NCBI GenBank assembly: GCA_016214035.1
Contig: JACRPF010000004.1
Coordinates: 62,001-126,000 of the forward strand
Origin: Spirochaetota bacterium
Lineage (GTDB): Bacteria > Spirochaetota > Brachyspiria > Brachyspirales > JACRPF01
Reading direction: 5' to 3'
DNA: 64,000 nt
In this document: positions 1 to 9,470 of the stretch, piece by piece
Layout of the letters: the number at the start of each line of letters is the position of its first letter
How positions within the stretch are numbered: the first letter of the stretch is position 1
The notes under the pieces: model-generated
The model's input: only the letters and a program-made list of their open reading frames with translations
Told to the model about the DNA's origin: nothing
Databases searched by the model: none
Made by a program: the position numbers and the translations under genes

Positions 1-329
1 CTCTCTTCGATGGTGTCACCGTATTCGCCGACCGCCACTTTGATGGTACCGAGCGAGTAGAACGCCTTGATGACATCGTCGGTGAAATCCTCGCCGAGTT
101 TCACGTAATCCACAACCCGTCCGCCGAGTGTGTGCACGGACTTCGCGTCAAAGCGCATGACGGAAACACTCTTGATTCCCGCGTCGCTGAACACCTTTTT
201 CGGAGCCACATCGTTCTCGATGAACACCGCCTTCTCGTCCCGCCAGGATGATGAAATGGTCTGTTTTCCCGCGCATGAAACGATGACGATAAAGGCCGTT
301 GCGGCGGCCAGGATTCGGATTGTTTTCAT
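1..329 (-). CDS. Lipoprotein, N-terminal fragment (runs off left edge)
   Basis: The reading frame begins at an ATG with AAGGAG five bases upstream and stays open to the window edge (109 codons visible). The N-terminus MKTIRILAAATAFIVIVSC is a lipoprotein signal with a lipobox-like IVSC, so the protein is probably membrane anchored. The rest of the visible part is soluble, and I do not recognise the family. An ATG two bases further upstream opens a different, shorter frame without the signal peptide and was not chosen. A promoter lies immediately upstream, so the gene is probably transcribed on its own. Confidence 0.75.
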   Translation of the reverse strand, partial: MKTIRILAAATAFIVIVSCAGKQTISSSWRDEKAVFIENDVAPKKVFSDAGIKSVSVMRFDAKSVHTLGGRVVDYVKLGEDFTDDVIKAFYSLGTIKVAVGEYGDTIEE

Positions 330-345
330 ACATGCTCCTTGTCTC

Positions 346-375
346 ATTATAACAATGCATCGGGCCGTATGTGAA
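346..375 (-). promoter_or_regulatory. Promoter of the left-edge lipoprotein gene
   Basis: On the minus strand TTCACA (370-375) and a perfect TATAAT (346-351) are separated by 18 bp, just ahead of AAGGAG and the ATG at 329. Confidence 0.6.
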
Positions 376-399
376 GTTCCCTTCAGGCCGTGCGGCATA

Positions 400-1755
400 C
401 TATCGACGTTTCCTGCCGCCATGTTTCCTGCGCCTTGCCGCCGGTGCGGTGGACTTCTTTTTTTTCACCGCTGTCCGTTTCACCTGTGCGCCGCGTATCT
501 TTTTGACTGCACTCTTTTTCTCGGCCGCGACGACGACGATCCTGCTCTTTTTCGCCCATGGGAGTTTCATTTCGTAAAAGCTTTTCTCCTGGGCGTACAT
601 GGTCTTAACAGCCGCTTCAATGCCGTTAATCACCAGATTGTGCTCATTCGTCACGTCCAGGTCGGGATTGTACGACTCTTTCGCAACGGCTTTCTTCGTC
701 GTATATTTCGACGCGACATCGCACACGCCGTTTGACGATATGAAACCGTTCGATATGCACTTCACATGCTGAATGGCATTATCGATGGTGCACAGCGGCG
801 TCCCGCCGTTCTGAATCGCCTCGCAGACGTTTTTGAAAACAAGATGATGCGTGGGTATGGACCCGTTTTCCAGCTTCTCCACCACATCGTATCCATTGCC
901 GCGTTTGACCTGCACTTCCATGCGTGTCTGATTGCTCCAGATGATGCGCCCGCGCTGGAAATGGAATTCCGTAACCGGGCCTTCCATGCCGTCGCACGAA
1001 TGAGAGACGATGAAGGTAAGTTTCGCACCCGTCGCCGTGTGCACGCGGATGAACTGTGTGTCCGCGGATTCAATCTCCTTGGCGTGATAATTTTCCATAT
1101 AAACGGAAACCGGTTCGGCGCTTTCATGGTGCGTCGGCCCCGCAACGTACAGCATGTTCTGCAGAAAGTGCGCGCATGCGTTCTGCATCGGCGAGTCATA
1201 TATGGTATTGCCCGCAAATGTAAGTTTTCCCGCCCAGGCGTTGCGCTTGTAGTATGCGCTTGACCGCGACCAGAGCGCATAGGTCTTCGCCGAGACAAGC
1301 TTTCCGAACTTCCGCTCAACGGCGTATTTTTTTATGGCCTGTATCGTCGGGGAATAAATGTTCTGATATCCGATGGCGAGTATCTTTCCGGTCTCCGCCG
1401 CGGTCTCCCGCATCCGAAGCGCCTCGGCAAGTGTGCCGGCCGCCGGTTTCTCGCACATCACATTATATCCGGCCTTCAGCGCGCGAACGGCGAGAATTTC
1501 ATGCTGATCATGACCGCAGGGAATGGCGATCAGATCGAGTCTGCCGCGTTCCTGCTGAAACATGGCTTCGTAGCCCCGATAGATACGCACACCCTTCACG
1601 GAAAGCTGCTGTTCCTTCACCGCATCCTTCTGCGGGTTGCGGATGACCGCGGCAGAAAGCTCGCATAAGCCCTGCTCCGCGCACCAGCCTATGGATTTCA
1701 GATGCGATTCACCGAATCCCGATACTCCGACAATGCCGATACGGACTTTATTCAT
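400..1755 (-). CDS. Gfo/Idh/MocA-family oxidoreductase with a basic C-terminal tail
   Basis: Putative NAD(P)-dependent sugar or inositol-type dehydrogenase, 451 aa. The N-terminus IGIVGVSGFGESHL is a Rossmann nucleotide-binding loop, and CEKPAAGTLAEA near residue 97 carries the family's EKP motif, whose Lys normally acts in catalysis. The C-terminal alpha/beta domain follows to about residue 400. The last 50 or so residues are not typical of the family: they are very rich in Lys and Arg and end in RRRKHGGRKRR. The start has AGGAG six bases upstream and a good promoter. The substrate cannot be told from sequence, and no sugar operon surrounds it. Confidence 0.85.
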   Translation of the reverse strand: MNKVRIGIVGVSGFGESHLKSIGWCAEQGLCELSAAVIRNPQKDAVKEQQLSVKGVRIYRGYEAMFQQERGRLDLIAIPCGHDQHEILAVRALKAGYNVMCEKPAAGTLAEALRMRETAAETGKILAIGYQNIYSPTIQAIKKYAVERKFGKLVSAKTYALWSRSSAYYKRNAWAGKLTFAGNTIYDSPMQNACAHFLQNMLYVAGPTHHESAEPVSVYMENYHAKEIESADTQFIRVHTATGAKLTFIVSHSCDGMEGPVTEFHFQRGRIIWSNQTRMEVQVKRGNGYDVVEKLENGSIPTHHLVFKNVCEAIQNGGTPLCTIDNAIQHVKCISNGFISSNGVCDVASKYTTKKAVAKESYNPDLDVTNEHNLVINGIEAAVKTMYAQEKSFYEMKLPWAKKSRIVVVAAEKKSAVKKIRGAQVKRTAVKKKKSTAPAARRRKHGGRKRR

Positions 1756-1784
1756 GGGACACTCCTGCTTGGTACAACGTTTTC

Positions 1785-1813
1785 ATTATATCGTATCATC
1801 ACACCGCCTGCAA
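1785..1813 (-). promoter_or_regulatory. Promoter of the Gfo/Idh/MocA gene
   Basis: On the minus strand TTGCAG (1808-1813), a 17-bp spacer and a perfect TATAAT (1785-1790) precede the ATG at 1755. Confidence 0.65.
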
Positions 1814-1832
1814 CCGCTCGTCCCGGCGGCAA

Positions 1833-2936
1833 TCAGCGCAGCAGATGTTTTAAAAGTTTCGCCTGCACCACCAAACGTTTTTTCCTGATGTCAAAACCAG
1901 ACACACGTCCGTATATCTCAATCCGCTGATCCCGCCGCACCGCATACGACCCTTCGATGATGACATCCACCATACCCGTGACGGTGCGATCGCGCGGTTT
2001 TTTCGCGAGCATGCTGATGACGGTAGACCGTCCGTCCTCATGGATATCGTTCACCGTCCCCTGCCAGATGAGATACGCGCCTTCGTAGAGCACGGGGTCC
2101 TTCATCACCGTTTCGTACGCCACCGTGTCACTGAACGTGGCGTAGTCCGGGTCGCGCATGAAATTGGTAAGCAGAAAAAAACGTTCCTTGAGGTACGGAT
2201 TCATCGTTGACCGGCGCGCCGCATTGATGATGACGATGGCCTTGTTGAGATCGCCGTCGTGGATGTTGCGCTTCGCTGTCTCGAACATGGCGACGATAGC
2301 TTTGGGCGTATAGCCCCCCTCAACGGCGGACGAGTTTGTCTCCCGTCCTTCAAAAAGATAGATCTCCTTGAGTTTCCGGGCAACGGCGTCCGTCAATATC
2401 GGCGCCGGAGCGAAATGATTGCGTATGGCCTTGAAGTTCAACGCGACGGCAACAAGAATAACGATGACCGCAAGCCCGATACCTATCGGCACGAACGGAA
2501 GTCCGCGGACCGAGTCCGGCAGGAGCGGCGGTGCAAGATACTCCCCCGGATTCAGATACGCTATCTCTTCATCGATATTGTCGATACGGCGTATACGTTC
2601 GATATTAGCCTTTGCCGTGGCGTTCAGCGGCTCGATTTCCTGAACACGCAGATACGCGCGCAATGCCTCCTCGATATTCCCGGCAACAAGCGCAAGAAAA
2701 CCCTGCGCCAGCAGCGCTTCAACATTGAGCGGGCTTATGAACAGCGCTTTCTCGACAAACGCCTTCGCCTCTTCATACTGCCGTGCAAGGATGGTGGCAT
2801 GTGAAAGCAGCGAGTACGCATACGCATTACGCGGATTCGAAAGGACAAAGGTCAGCAGGAGCTGTTTTGCCTGCGGATATTTCCGCGCGCTGATGAGTCT
2901 TTTAGCCTGATCTATTGGGTCGGCCGATTTCGTCAT
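1833..2936 (-). CDS. TPR-repeat membrane protein
   Basis: This 367-residue protein begins with about three to four tetratricopeptide repeats (residues ~5-125, for example the AKQLLLTFVLSNPRNAYAYS stretch). One strong hydrophobic segment follows at ~148-168 (GIGLAVIVILVAVALNF), then a soluble C-terminal part of about 190 residues. There is no signal peptide, so the TPR part is probably cytoplasmic and the C-terminal part periplasmic. The last 90 residues look beta-rich, possibly an OB-like fold, but this is a guess. AAGG lies seven bases before the ATG. The gene stands alone between its own promoter and the downstream Gfo/Idh/MocA promoter. Confidence 0.7.
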   Translation of the reverse strand: MTKSADPIDQAKRLISARKYPQAKQLLLTFVLSNPRNAYAYSLLSHATILARQYEEAKAFVEKALFISPLNVEALLAQGFLALVAGNIEEALRAYLRVQEIEPLNATAKANIERIRRIDNIDEEIAYLNPGEYLAPPLLPDSVRGLPFVPIGIGLAVIVILVAVALNFKAIRNHFAPAPILTDAVARKLKEIYLFEGRETNSSAVEGGYTPKAIVAMFETAKRNIHDGDLNKAIVIINAARRSTMNPYLKERFFLLTNFMRDPDYATFSDTVAYETVMKDPVLYEGAYLIWQGTVNDIHEDGRSTVISMLAKKPRDRTVTGMVDVIIEGSYAVRRDQRIEIYGRVSGFDIRKKRLVVQAKLLKHLLR

Positions 2937-2981
2937 ACCGCTGCCTTATGATAATTCAGAGGAATTTCCACCGATAATGTC

Positions 2982-3009
2982 ATTCTATTGCATATTGCTT
3001 GAAAGTCAA
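2982..3009 (-). promoter_or_regulatory. Promoter of the TPR membrane protein gene
   Basis: Minus-strand TTGACT (3004-3009), 16-bp spacer, TAGAAT (2982-2987), about 45 bases before the ATG. Confidence 0.6.
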
Positions 3010-3064
3010 CCGCTCTGATAAAATGAAATTTGTGTACCGGGATTGTATTCCGCAGCATCCTCGG

Positions 3065-3092
3065 TTGCTAAAAAGACAGAAGCCGGTATAAT
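3065..3092 (+). promoter_or_regulatory. Promoter of the FecR-like lipoprotein gene
   Basis: TTGCTA (3065-3070), 16-bp spacer and a perfect TATAAT (3087-3092), followed by AGGAG and the ATG at 3121. Confidence 0.6.
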
Positions 3093-3120
3093 ACTTCGAC
3101 AATTATGTCAGGAGAGCGTC

Positions 3121-3813
3121 ATGCACACACGGTTTATAGCATTTTCCGCGGCCTTCATGCTACTGCTCATCGCATGCGGCACTGCGGTAAAGAACACGGC
3201 ACGGGTAAGTATGGTCAGCGGCGAGGCATATGTACTTCGCGGCGGCGAAACTGTACCGCTCACAAACAACGCGCTTATCAGTGAAAGCGAGACAGTTGTC
3301 ACCGGCAAGAACGGAGCGGTACTCCTTGACATCGGAAATGGAAGCGGCCTCGTTGAAGTACAGCACAGTACGGCATTCAGCCTGAAAACCATCAACAGCC
3401 CCAAAAAGAGCGTATCGATAAAGCGCGGCAATGTTTGGATTATGATTAAAAAACTCGCCGCCGAAGAGGGGTTCTACTTCACTACACCGGTATCGTCAGC
3501 GGCGGTGCGCGGCACAAAATTCTATTCATTTGAGATGGGCGACATGCGCGGCATGTGTCATTGCGAAGGTTCGGTTGAATACAAGGCCGGCGACTACGCC
3601 GCAACGAACTCAGGCGACTATATCGTTTTCACCAAAGACAACCATTCCATCGTGGTAACCCAGGACGACATGAGATCCATCGGCATGCGTGGACATAATC
3701 ATTCGGTGATGAACGGCAGTATCATCGGCGCGGAACCATCAAAGGCTGCGCAGAAAAATATGCCGAAGCTCATGAAACTCGTTGAAAAGAAATTCGCCGC
3801 TGCAAAACAATAA
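3121..3813 (+). CDS. FecR-domain lipoprotein
   Basis: 230 aa. The frame is open further upstream, but the ATG at 3121 is chosen because AGGAG sits just before it and it gives a clean lipoprotein signal, MHTRFIAFSAAFMLLLIAC. The body matches the FecR domain pattern: an N-terminal SGEAYVLRGGETVPL strand pair, a central LDIGNGSGLVEV part, and the hallmark TPVSSAAVRGTKFY. FecR domains occur in anti-sigma/TonB signalling proteins, but in spirochaetes they are often simply cell-surface proteins. No sigma factor or TonB receptor gene is adjacent, so a signalling role is not supported here. Confidence 0.8.
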   Translation: MHTRFIAFSAAFMLLLIACGTAVKNTARVSMVSGEAYVLRGGETVPLTNNALISESETVVTGKNGAVLLDIGNGSGLVEVQHSTAFSLKTINSPKKSVSIKRGNVWIMIKKLAAEEGFYFTTPVSSAAVRGTKFYSFEMGDMRGMCHCEGSVEYKAGDYAATNSGDYIVFTKDNHSIVVTQDDMRSIGMRGHNHSVMNGSIIGAEPSKAAQKNMPKLMKLVEKKFAAAKQ

Positions 3814-3853
3814 GCGGCGACGGAACTAAAAAAACTATACTGCAGGCGCACAC

Positions 3854-4867
3854 ATGATCATCGTATTGAAACCGCAGACCAGTCAGGAAGAAGTCGACCA
3901 TATCATGAAGAAGATAGAACGGCTCGGACTTAAGCCGTACTATTCGAAAGGCGAGCAGGCTTCCATCATCGGCGTTATCGGCGATGACAGCAAACTGCTC
4001 GATCATCCCATCGAGGCTATCGCCGGCGTCGAACGCGTCATGCCGGTACTGAAACCGTACAAAATGGCGTCACGCGAATTCAAGGCGGGAAGAACCATCA
4101 TCAGCGTCGGTACGGAATCCATCGGCGACACGAAATTCACTGTCATCGCCGGGCCCTGCACGGTTGAAAACGAAGAAAGCATGATCAGGATTGCGAAGGG
4201 GCTTAAAGAACGCGGCGCGACATTCCTGCGCGGCGGAGCCTTCAAACCGCGGACATCGCCGTATGCATTTCAGGGGCTCGGCAAACGGGGACTTGAAATA
4301 CTCGCCGAGGCCAGACGCGTCACCGGACTCGGCATCTGCACGGAAGTCATGGATGTACGCGATGTGGAGCTCGTTGAACAGTATGCGGACATCATCCAGA
4401 TTGGCGCGCGCAACACGCAGAACTTCAATCTGCTCAAGGAAGTGGGCGCTGCGAAAAAACCGGTACTGCTCAAGCGCGGTTTTGCGACGACGATTGAAGA
4501 ACTGCTCATGAGCGCCGAATATATCCTTTCAAACGGCAATCAGGATGTCATACTCTGCGAACGCGGCATACGCACGTTTGAAACCGCCACGCGCAATACG
4601 CTCGATATCAATGCCATCCCCGTGCTCAAGGAACTCACGCATCTGCCGGTGTTCACCGATCCGTCGCACGCCACCGGCAAACGAAGCTATGTTGCCGCAA
4701 CATCATATGCGTCACTTGCAGCCGGGGCTGACGGTGTCATCCTCGAGGCTCATTATGATCCGGAATCCGCCGTAACCGACGGTGTGCAGACTGTAAGCCT
4801 TGAAACGTTCTCCGAAATAATGGCCACGCTCGGGCGCATCGCCCCCGCCGTGGGCAGAACTGTTTAG
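3854..4867 (+). CDS. aroF: 3-deoxy-7-phosphoheptulonate (DAHP) synthase, type I-beta
   Basis: 337 aa. Condenses phosphoenolpyruvate and erythrose 4-phosphate in the first step of the shikimate pathway. Residues 1-~70 form the ferredoxin-like regulatory domain seen in the Thermotoga maritima enzyme, where it mediates tyrosine inhibition. The TIM barrel follows, with IAGPCTVEN (~96), [15 protein letters not shown] (~122), LLKRGFATT and [13 protein letters not shown]. The Cys of GPC and the His of DPSH are conserved metal ligands. The next gene, 12 bases on, is prephenate dehydrogenase, so the two probably serve tyrosine synthesis together. There is no strong ribosome-binding site; TATACT at 3836-3841 could be a nearby -10 box but lacks a clear -35. 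Confidence 0.93.
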   Translation: MIIVLKPQTSQEEVDHIMKKIERLGLKPYYSKGEQASIIGVIGDDSKLLDHPIEAIAGVERVMPVLKPYKMASREFKAGRTIISVGTESIGDTKFTVIAGPCTVENEESMIRIAKGLKERGATFLRGGAFKPRTSPYAFQGLGKRGLEILAEARRVTGLGICTEVMDVRDVELVEQYADIIQIGARNTQNFNLLKEVGAAKKPVLLKRGFATTIEELLMSAEYILSNGNQDVILCERGIRTFETATRNTLDINAIPVLKELTHLPVFTDPSHATGKRSYVAATSYASLAAGADGVILEAHYDPESAVTDGVQTVSLETFSEIMATLGRIAPAVGRTV

Positions 4868-4879
4868 CGGAACGGCGGC

Positions 4880-5719
4880 GTGTTCAAAAAGATTGCCATA
4901 ATCGGCCTTGGTCTGCTCGGAGCATCGTTCGCCCTTGCGGTACGAAAACAATATAAAAAAACACGTATCATCGGCATCGGACGTGATAAAAAAAAGATAG
5001 CCGAGGCGGTGCGCCTGGGCATCGTTCACGAAGTCAGCGATTCACGAACGAAAGGCATTGCAGGCGCGGACCTTATCGTACTTGCACCTCCCGCGGCATC
5101 GGTACTGCCGCTTCTTGCAGAAATAGCGCCGCACCTGAAACACGGCATGCTCGTCACGGATTTCGCCAGCACCAAGCATGTAATCGTCTCCGGCGCATCG
5201 AAACTGAACCTCAACGGCGCCGTCTTTGTCGGCTGCCACCCCATAGCCGGCGGCGAGAAAACCGGATTTCAGCATGCGCGGGCTGACCTCTTCAGAGGAA
5301 AGACCGTTGTCATTACGCCGGACGCAACCACGCCTGCAGAACCGCTTGAAGAACTCACCGCGTTATGGCATGAACTGAAAGCGGTCATCGTGCAGATGAA
5401 TGCACAGGAGCATGACAGCGCACTTGCGATGACAAGCCATCTCGTGCACCTCGCATCAGCCGGTCTTGCCGGCACGGTTTCGCGCCAGGAGCGTCTCGCG
5501 GCGCTCACGGGAAACGGATTTCTCGACACCACGCGCATCGCAAAAGGTGACGAAGTCATCTGGACGGATATTGTAAAAACAAACCGTTCTGATATACTGT
5601 CCGCCCTGAAACGCTATCGGACAGAAATGAAGCACATCGAACGTCTGATCGCGCGGCGGAAATACGATGCGCTTGCGGATTACCTCAAGCATGTTAAGGA
5701 ATATAGGATGTCGATATGA
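4880..5719 (+). CDS. tyrA: Prephenate dehydrogenase
   Basis: 279 aa. Oxidatively decarboxylates prephenate to 4-hydroxyphenylpyruvate in tyrosine synthesis. It starts with GTG at 4880, 12 bases after aroF. The N-terminal Rossmann loop IIGLGLLGASFALA binds NAD, and CHPIAGGEKTGFQHARADLF (~115) is the substrate-site motif of the family. There is no fused chorismate mutase and no C-terminal ACT domain, so any feedback control must come from elsewhere, possibly the regulatory domain of the upstream DAHP synthase. Its stop overlaps the next start in an ATGA junction, which suggests translational coupling to cmk/rpsA. Confidence 0.9.
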   Translation: MFKKIAIIGLGLLGASFALAVRKQYKKTRIIGIGRDKKKIAEAVRLGIVHEVSDSRTKGIAGADLIVLAPPAASVLPLLAEIAPHLKHGMLVTDFASTKHVIVSGASKLNLNGAVFVGCHPIAGGEKTGFQHARADLFRGKTVVITPDATTPAEPLEELTALWHELKAVIVQMNAQEHDSALAMTSHLVHLASAGLAGTVSRQERLAALTGNGFLDTTRIAKGDEVIWTDIVKTNRSDILSALKRYRTEMKHIERLIARRKYDALADYLKHVKEYRMSI

Positions 5720-8124
5720 CAGAGATCATCACACTGGACGGTCCCGCGGGGGCCGGTAAAAGCACGGTGGCAAAACGGGTTGCCAAACGGCTCGGGTACA
5801 AATATCTGGACACCGGCGCGACCTACCGCTGCGTGGCACTCTATTTCATAGAAAAACTCGTCAATCCTGAAACCGACGACATCGACCGCGTCATGCGCAG
5901 CATCGACATACAGTTCGGCGAAGATGGAACGGTAACGCTCAACGGAGCTGATGTCACCGAGGCGATACGCACCAAAGCGGTAAACGAATATGTCTCGCCG
6001 GTCTCGGCCATACCCGCGGTACGCACCGCAATGGTTGACCTGCAGCGGCGCATCGCGCAGAGCGGCGGTTATGTCATCGACGGGCGCGACATCGGCACGG
6101 TGGTATTCCCCGACGCAAAATACAAGTTTTTCATCGATGCGAGCGTTGACGAGCGCGCACGCCGCCGTTTCGAAGAGGAGCGCGCCAAGGGATTCTCCTC
6201 CTCGCTTGAGGAAGTGAAAAAAAACGTCATCACCCGCGACACCATCGACAGCACGCGCGAAGTTGCACCGCTCACCAAAGCATCCGACGCGCGCGTCATC
6301 GACACGACATCGATGAGCATTGACGAAGTCGTGGATGCGGTCATCACCACGGTACAGCCCGGTACGAAAGCAAAAATAGTCCTGAAACAAAAACCAAAGG
6401 CCGAAGTGAATAAAATGGAAGCAAAAGAAGAGACAGAATACAAGAATACCGACGACGATGCAACGCTTACCCCCGAGGAACTTGAATTCCGCCGGGCGCT
6501 GGAAGGCGAAGACGAAGGCGATCTCACCAAAGGCGAGATCATCAAAGGACGCGTCATACAGTTCGACGAAAGCTTCGTGTTCGTGAGTCTCGGACTCAAA
6601 GCCGAAGGCAAGATACACCGCGAGGAGTTCGACCGCGAACCTGCCATCGGCGACGAGGTCGAGGTGCAGATACTCCAGCGCGAGAACAACGCCGGCGAAG
6701 CGATTGCCTCAAAAATTGCCGTGGACCGTATCCGTTCACGTGAAGTGGTGGAGCTTGCGTGGACGAACAAAGCGAACGTAAAGGGCATCGTGAAGGCCGC
6801 GGTGAAAGGCGGCTACTCGGTTTCCGTCGGCGGGCTTCCCGCGTTCTGTCCGCGTTCGCATATCGATACGAAACGCAATCTCGAGGACAGCGAATATCTC
6901 AACAACGAATATGATTTCCGTGTCATCGAAAAAAAAGGACGCGACCTCGTTGTATCGCGCCGCGCGGTACTCGAAGAGATGCGCGAATATAATGTCTCCA
7001 ATTTCATGGGGCATCTCAATGACGGCGACGTCATACGCGGTAAAGTGAAAAACATCGAAAGCTTCGGCATTTTTGTGGAAATCGTCAACGGTCTTGACGG
7101 CTTCCTCGCCTTCTCGAACATCGCCTGGGAAAAAGTGAAGGAACCCACCAAGGCGCTCAAGAAAGGCGAAGAACGCGAATTTAAAGTGCTTCATGTTGAC
7201 CGCGAAAAACGGAAAATCGACCTCGGCATAAAACAACTGTCCGACGACCCGTGGAATAATTTTATCGCCAAATACGGTAAAGACGAAGTAATCAAGGGTG
7301 AAGTGACCTCCATAAAAGAGTTCGGCGCGTTCATCAAGGTATACCCCGGTGTCGAAGGCCTCGCGCATATCAGCGAACTGTCATGGGCGAAACACGTCAA
7401 TCATCCGAAGGAAGTCGTCAAGGTGGGCGATTTCGTCGAGTGCAAGATACTCAATATAGATTCCGAGAACAGAAAGCTTTCACTCGGCCTCAAACAGGTG
7501 AAGGAAAACCCGTGGGAATCGGTCGATAAACGTTTCCCCATCGGCAAAAAAATAGAATGCACCGTCAGAAAGATATTCAAGAACTATGCGGTTCTCGGCG
7601 TTACCGAAGACCTTGAAGGCACCATCGACGTGAGCGACTTCGACTGGAAAAATGCGCTCGTAAACATCGACAATTACTTCAAAGAGGGCGATACCGTATC
7701 GGCTGTCGTGCTTGCGGTGGACGGCATGAACCGGAAGATCAAGCTCGGCGTCAAGCAGCTCTCGCAGAACCCGTGGGAGATATTCCGCAGCGCGCATCCG
7801 GTGGGATCGGTCATCGAAGGTACCGTGAACAATGTAAGCGACGTGGGCGCGGTGGTACAGCTCACCGACAGCATCGACGGATTCGTGCACGTATCGCAGC
7901 TTGACACCAAGCGCATCGAGCGCGTGGGCGATGTCATCAAAACGGGCGAGAAACTTCAGTTCGTCATCAAATCGATTGATTCAGACAAGCGGCGCGTATC
8001 GCTTTCCCGCAAGGATTATTTCTCCGCGATGGAAAAGCGCGATGCCGAAAAGTATCTCTCAAAAGAAGACCCTTCATCGATGACGTACTCGTTCGCGGAC
8101 AAGCTGAAGAACCTCGACAAGTAG
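5716..8124 (+). CDS. cmk-rpsA: Cytidylate kinase / ribosomal protein S1 fusion
   Basis: 802 aa in one uninterrupted frame. Residues 1-~220 are CMP kinase: P-loop GPAGAGKST, the substrate segment YLDTGATYRCVAL and DGRDIGTVVFPDA. A charged linker (~221-265) follows. Then come six S1 RNA-binding repeats starting near 272, 355, 433, 520, 605 and 695, each with the beta-barrel pattern, for example GEVTSIKEFGAFIKVYPGVE. Ribosomal protein S1 recruits mRNA to the 30S subunit, while CMP kinase makes CDP. The two genes are neighbours in many bacteria, and this fused form is known in treponemes and some clostridia. Whether the chain is cleaved cannot be seen. The start overlaps the tyrA stop. Confidence 0.95.
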   Translation: MTEIITLDGPAGAGKSTVAKRVAKRLGYKYLDTGATYRCVALYFIEKLVNPETDDIDRVMRSIDIQFGEDGTVTLNGADVTEAIRTKAVNEYVSPVSAIPAVRTAMVDLQRRIAQSGGYVIDGRDIGTVVFPDAKYKFFIDASVDERARRRFEEERAKGFSSSLEEVKKNVITRDTIDSTREVAPLTKASDARVIDTTSMSIDEVVDAVITTVQPGTKAKIVLKQKPKAEVNKMEAKEETEYKNTDDDATLTPEELEFRRALEGEDEGDLTKGEIIKGRVIQFDESFVFVSLGLKAEGKIHREEFDREPAIGDEVEVQILQRENNAGEAIASKIAVDRIRSREVVELAWTNKANVKGIVKAAVKGGYSVSVGGLPAFCPRSHIDTKRNLEDSEYLNNEYDFRVIEKKGRDLVVSRRAVLEEMREYNVSNFMGHLNDGDVIRGKVKNIESFGIFVEIVNGLDGFLAFSNIAWEKVKEPTKALKKGEEREFKVLHVDREKRKIDLGIKQLSDDPWNNFIAKYGKDEVIKGEVTSIKEFGAFIKVYPGVEGLAHISELSWAKHVNHPKEVVKVGDFVECKILNIDSENRKLSLGLKQVKENPWESVDKRFPIGKKIECTVRKIFKNYAVLGVTEDLEGTIDVSDFDWKNALVNIDNYFKEGDTVSAVVLAVDGMNRKIKLGVKQLSQNPWEIFRSAHPVGSVIEGTVNNVSDVGAVVQLTDSIDGFVHVSQLDTKRIERVGDVIKTGEKLQFVIKSIDSDKRRVSLSRKDYFSAMEKRDAEKYLSKEDPSSMTYSFADKLKNLDK

Positions 8125-8172
8125 CGCATCAACCGGAACAAAAACCGGATAACATCGGAAACGGAGCAGCGT

Positions 8173-9435
8173 ATGGGCATGACAATGACGGAAAAAATAC
8201 TCGCACAGCATGCGGGTCAGAAAGAAGTGCATCCGGGCGATCTCGTTCAGGCGAAACTCGATTTCGTCCTCGGCAACGACATCACCGCACCCATCGCCAT
8301 AAAGGAATTCGAGGCGGCCGGCTTCAAGAAGGTGTTCGACAAGGACCGCATTACACTTGTGCCGGATCATTTTACCCCCAACAAGGACATCAAAAGCGCC
8401 GAACAGGTGAAAATGCTCCGCGAGTTTTCGAAAAAGCATAGCCTCACCCACTACTACGACGTGGGCCGCGTGGGCGTTGAACATGCGCTCCTCCCTGAGC
8501 TGGGGCTCACGCTCCCCGGCGACGCCATCATCGGCGCGGACAGCCATACCTGCACCTACGGCGCACTCGGCGCCTTCTCAACCGGCGTCGGCTCCACCGA
8601 CCTCGCCTATGCGATGGCGACCGGCGAAGCGTGGTTCAAAGTCCCCGAACAAATCAAATTCGTCTACACCGGCAAGCTCCCGAAATGGTCGTGCGGCAAG
8701 GATATGATACTCTTCACGATCGGGAAGATCGGCGTCGACGGCGCACTCTATAAAACAATGGAATTCACCGGCGAAACGGTTGAAGCGCTCACGCTGGAAG
8801 GACGCCTGACCATGGCGAATATGGCCATCGAGGCCGGCGGCAAGAACGGTATATTTGCCGTTGATAAAAAGACGCTTGAATACGTCAAGAAACGCGCCAA
8901 GCGCCCGTATCGGGTGTACACATCGGACAAAGACGCCGTCTATTCACAGGTCATCGATATCGATGCTTCGAAGATAGAACCCACGGTGTCGCTGCCGCAT
9001 CTGCCTGAGAACGCAAAACCGGTCACCGAATGCACATCAATCACGCTCGATCAGGTTGTCATCGGCTCATGCACCAACGGACGCATCGAAGACCTCCGCA
9101 TAGCCGCGGCGCTCCTCAAAGGCAAAAAAGTATGCAATAACCTGCGCTGTCTCGTAATACCCGCAACACAGGCGGTATATCAGCAGGCGCTCAAGGAAGG
9201 GCTCCTCGCCATATTTGTAGACTCTGAATGTGCGGTATCGGCGCCCACCTGCGGACCGTGTCTCGGCGGCCATATGGGCATTCTCGCCAAAGGCGAACGC
9301 TCGCTCGCGACGACGAACCGCAATTTCGTGGGACGAATGGGCAGCCCGGAATCCGAAGTGTATCTTGCCTCCCCGGCCGTCGCAGCGGCGTCGGCCATCA
9401 AGGGAAGGATAGCGCATCCGGATGAGGTAAAGTAA
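8173..9435 (+). CDS. leuC: 3-isopropylmalate dehydratase large subunit (LeuC/HacA family)
   Basis: 420 aa. Iron-sulfur isomerase of leucine synthesis (2- to 3-isopropylmalate). The length and [10 protein letters not shown]-like [16 protein letters not shown] motif fit the shorter LeuC type found in archaea and many anaerobes. [4Fe-4S] ligands are the Cys in IGSCTNGR (~300) and the pair in TCGPCLGG (~359 and ~362). Homoaconitase and methylmalate isomerase belong to the same family and cannot be excluded. The partner small subunit (LeuD) is absent: the next gene is on the other strand. GGAG six bases before the ATG sets the start, and an intrinsic terminator follows immediately. Confidence 0.88.
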   Translation: MGMTMTEKILAQHAGQKEVHPGDLVQAKLDFVLGNDITAPIAIKEFEAAGFKKVFDKDRITLVPDHFTPNKDIKSAEQVKMLREFSKKHSLTHYYDVGRVGVEHALLPELGLTLPGDAIIGADSHTCTYGALGAFSTGVGSTDLAYAMATGEAWFKVPEQIKFVYTGKLPKWSCGKDMILFTIGKIGVDGALYKTMEFTGETVEALTLEGRLTMANMAIEAGGKNGIFAVDKKTLEYVKKRAKRPYRVYTSDKDAVYSQVIDIDASKIEPTVSLPHLPENAKPVTECTSITLDQVVIGSCTNGRIEDLRIAAALLKGKKVCNNLRCLVIPATQAVYQQALKEGLLAIFVDSECAVSAPTCGPCLGGHMGILAKGERSLATTNRNFVGRMGSPESEVYLASPAVAAASAIKGRIAHPDEVK

Positions 9436-9440
9436 ATCCC

Positions 9441-9470
9441 CCGGGGATCGCCGATTCCCGGTTATTTTTT
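9441..9470 (+). terminator. Intrinsic terminator after leuC
   Basis: CCGGGGATC, a three-base GCC loop and GATTCCCGG form a nine-pair stem (one G-U wobble) followed by TTATTTTTT. The T-run overlaps the stop codon of the convergent dctP gene. Confidence 0.85.

Noticed and set aside
5680-6618. Long minus-strand frames over cmk/rpsA, also 6736-7368 and 8074-8547
   Set aside because: Codon composition is the mirror image of the well-supported plus-strand genes, and the translations show no domain; they are shadows.
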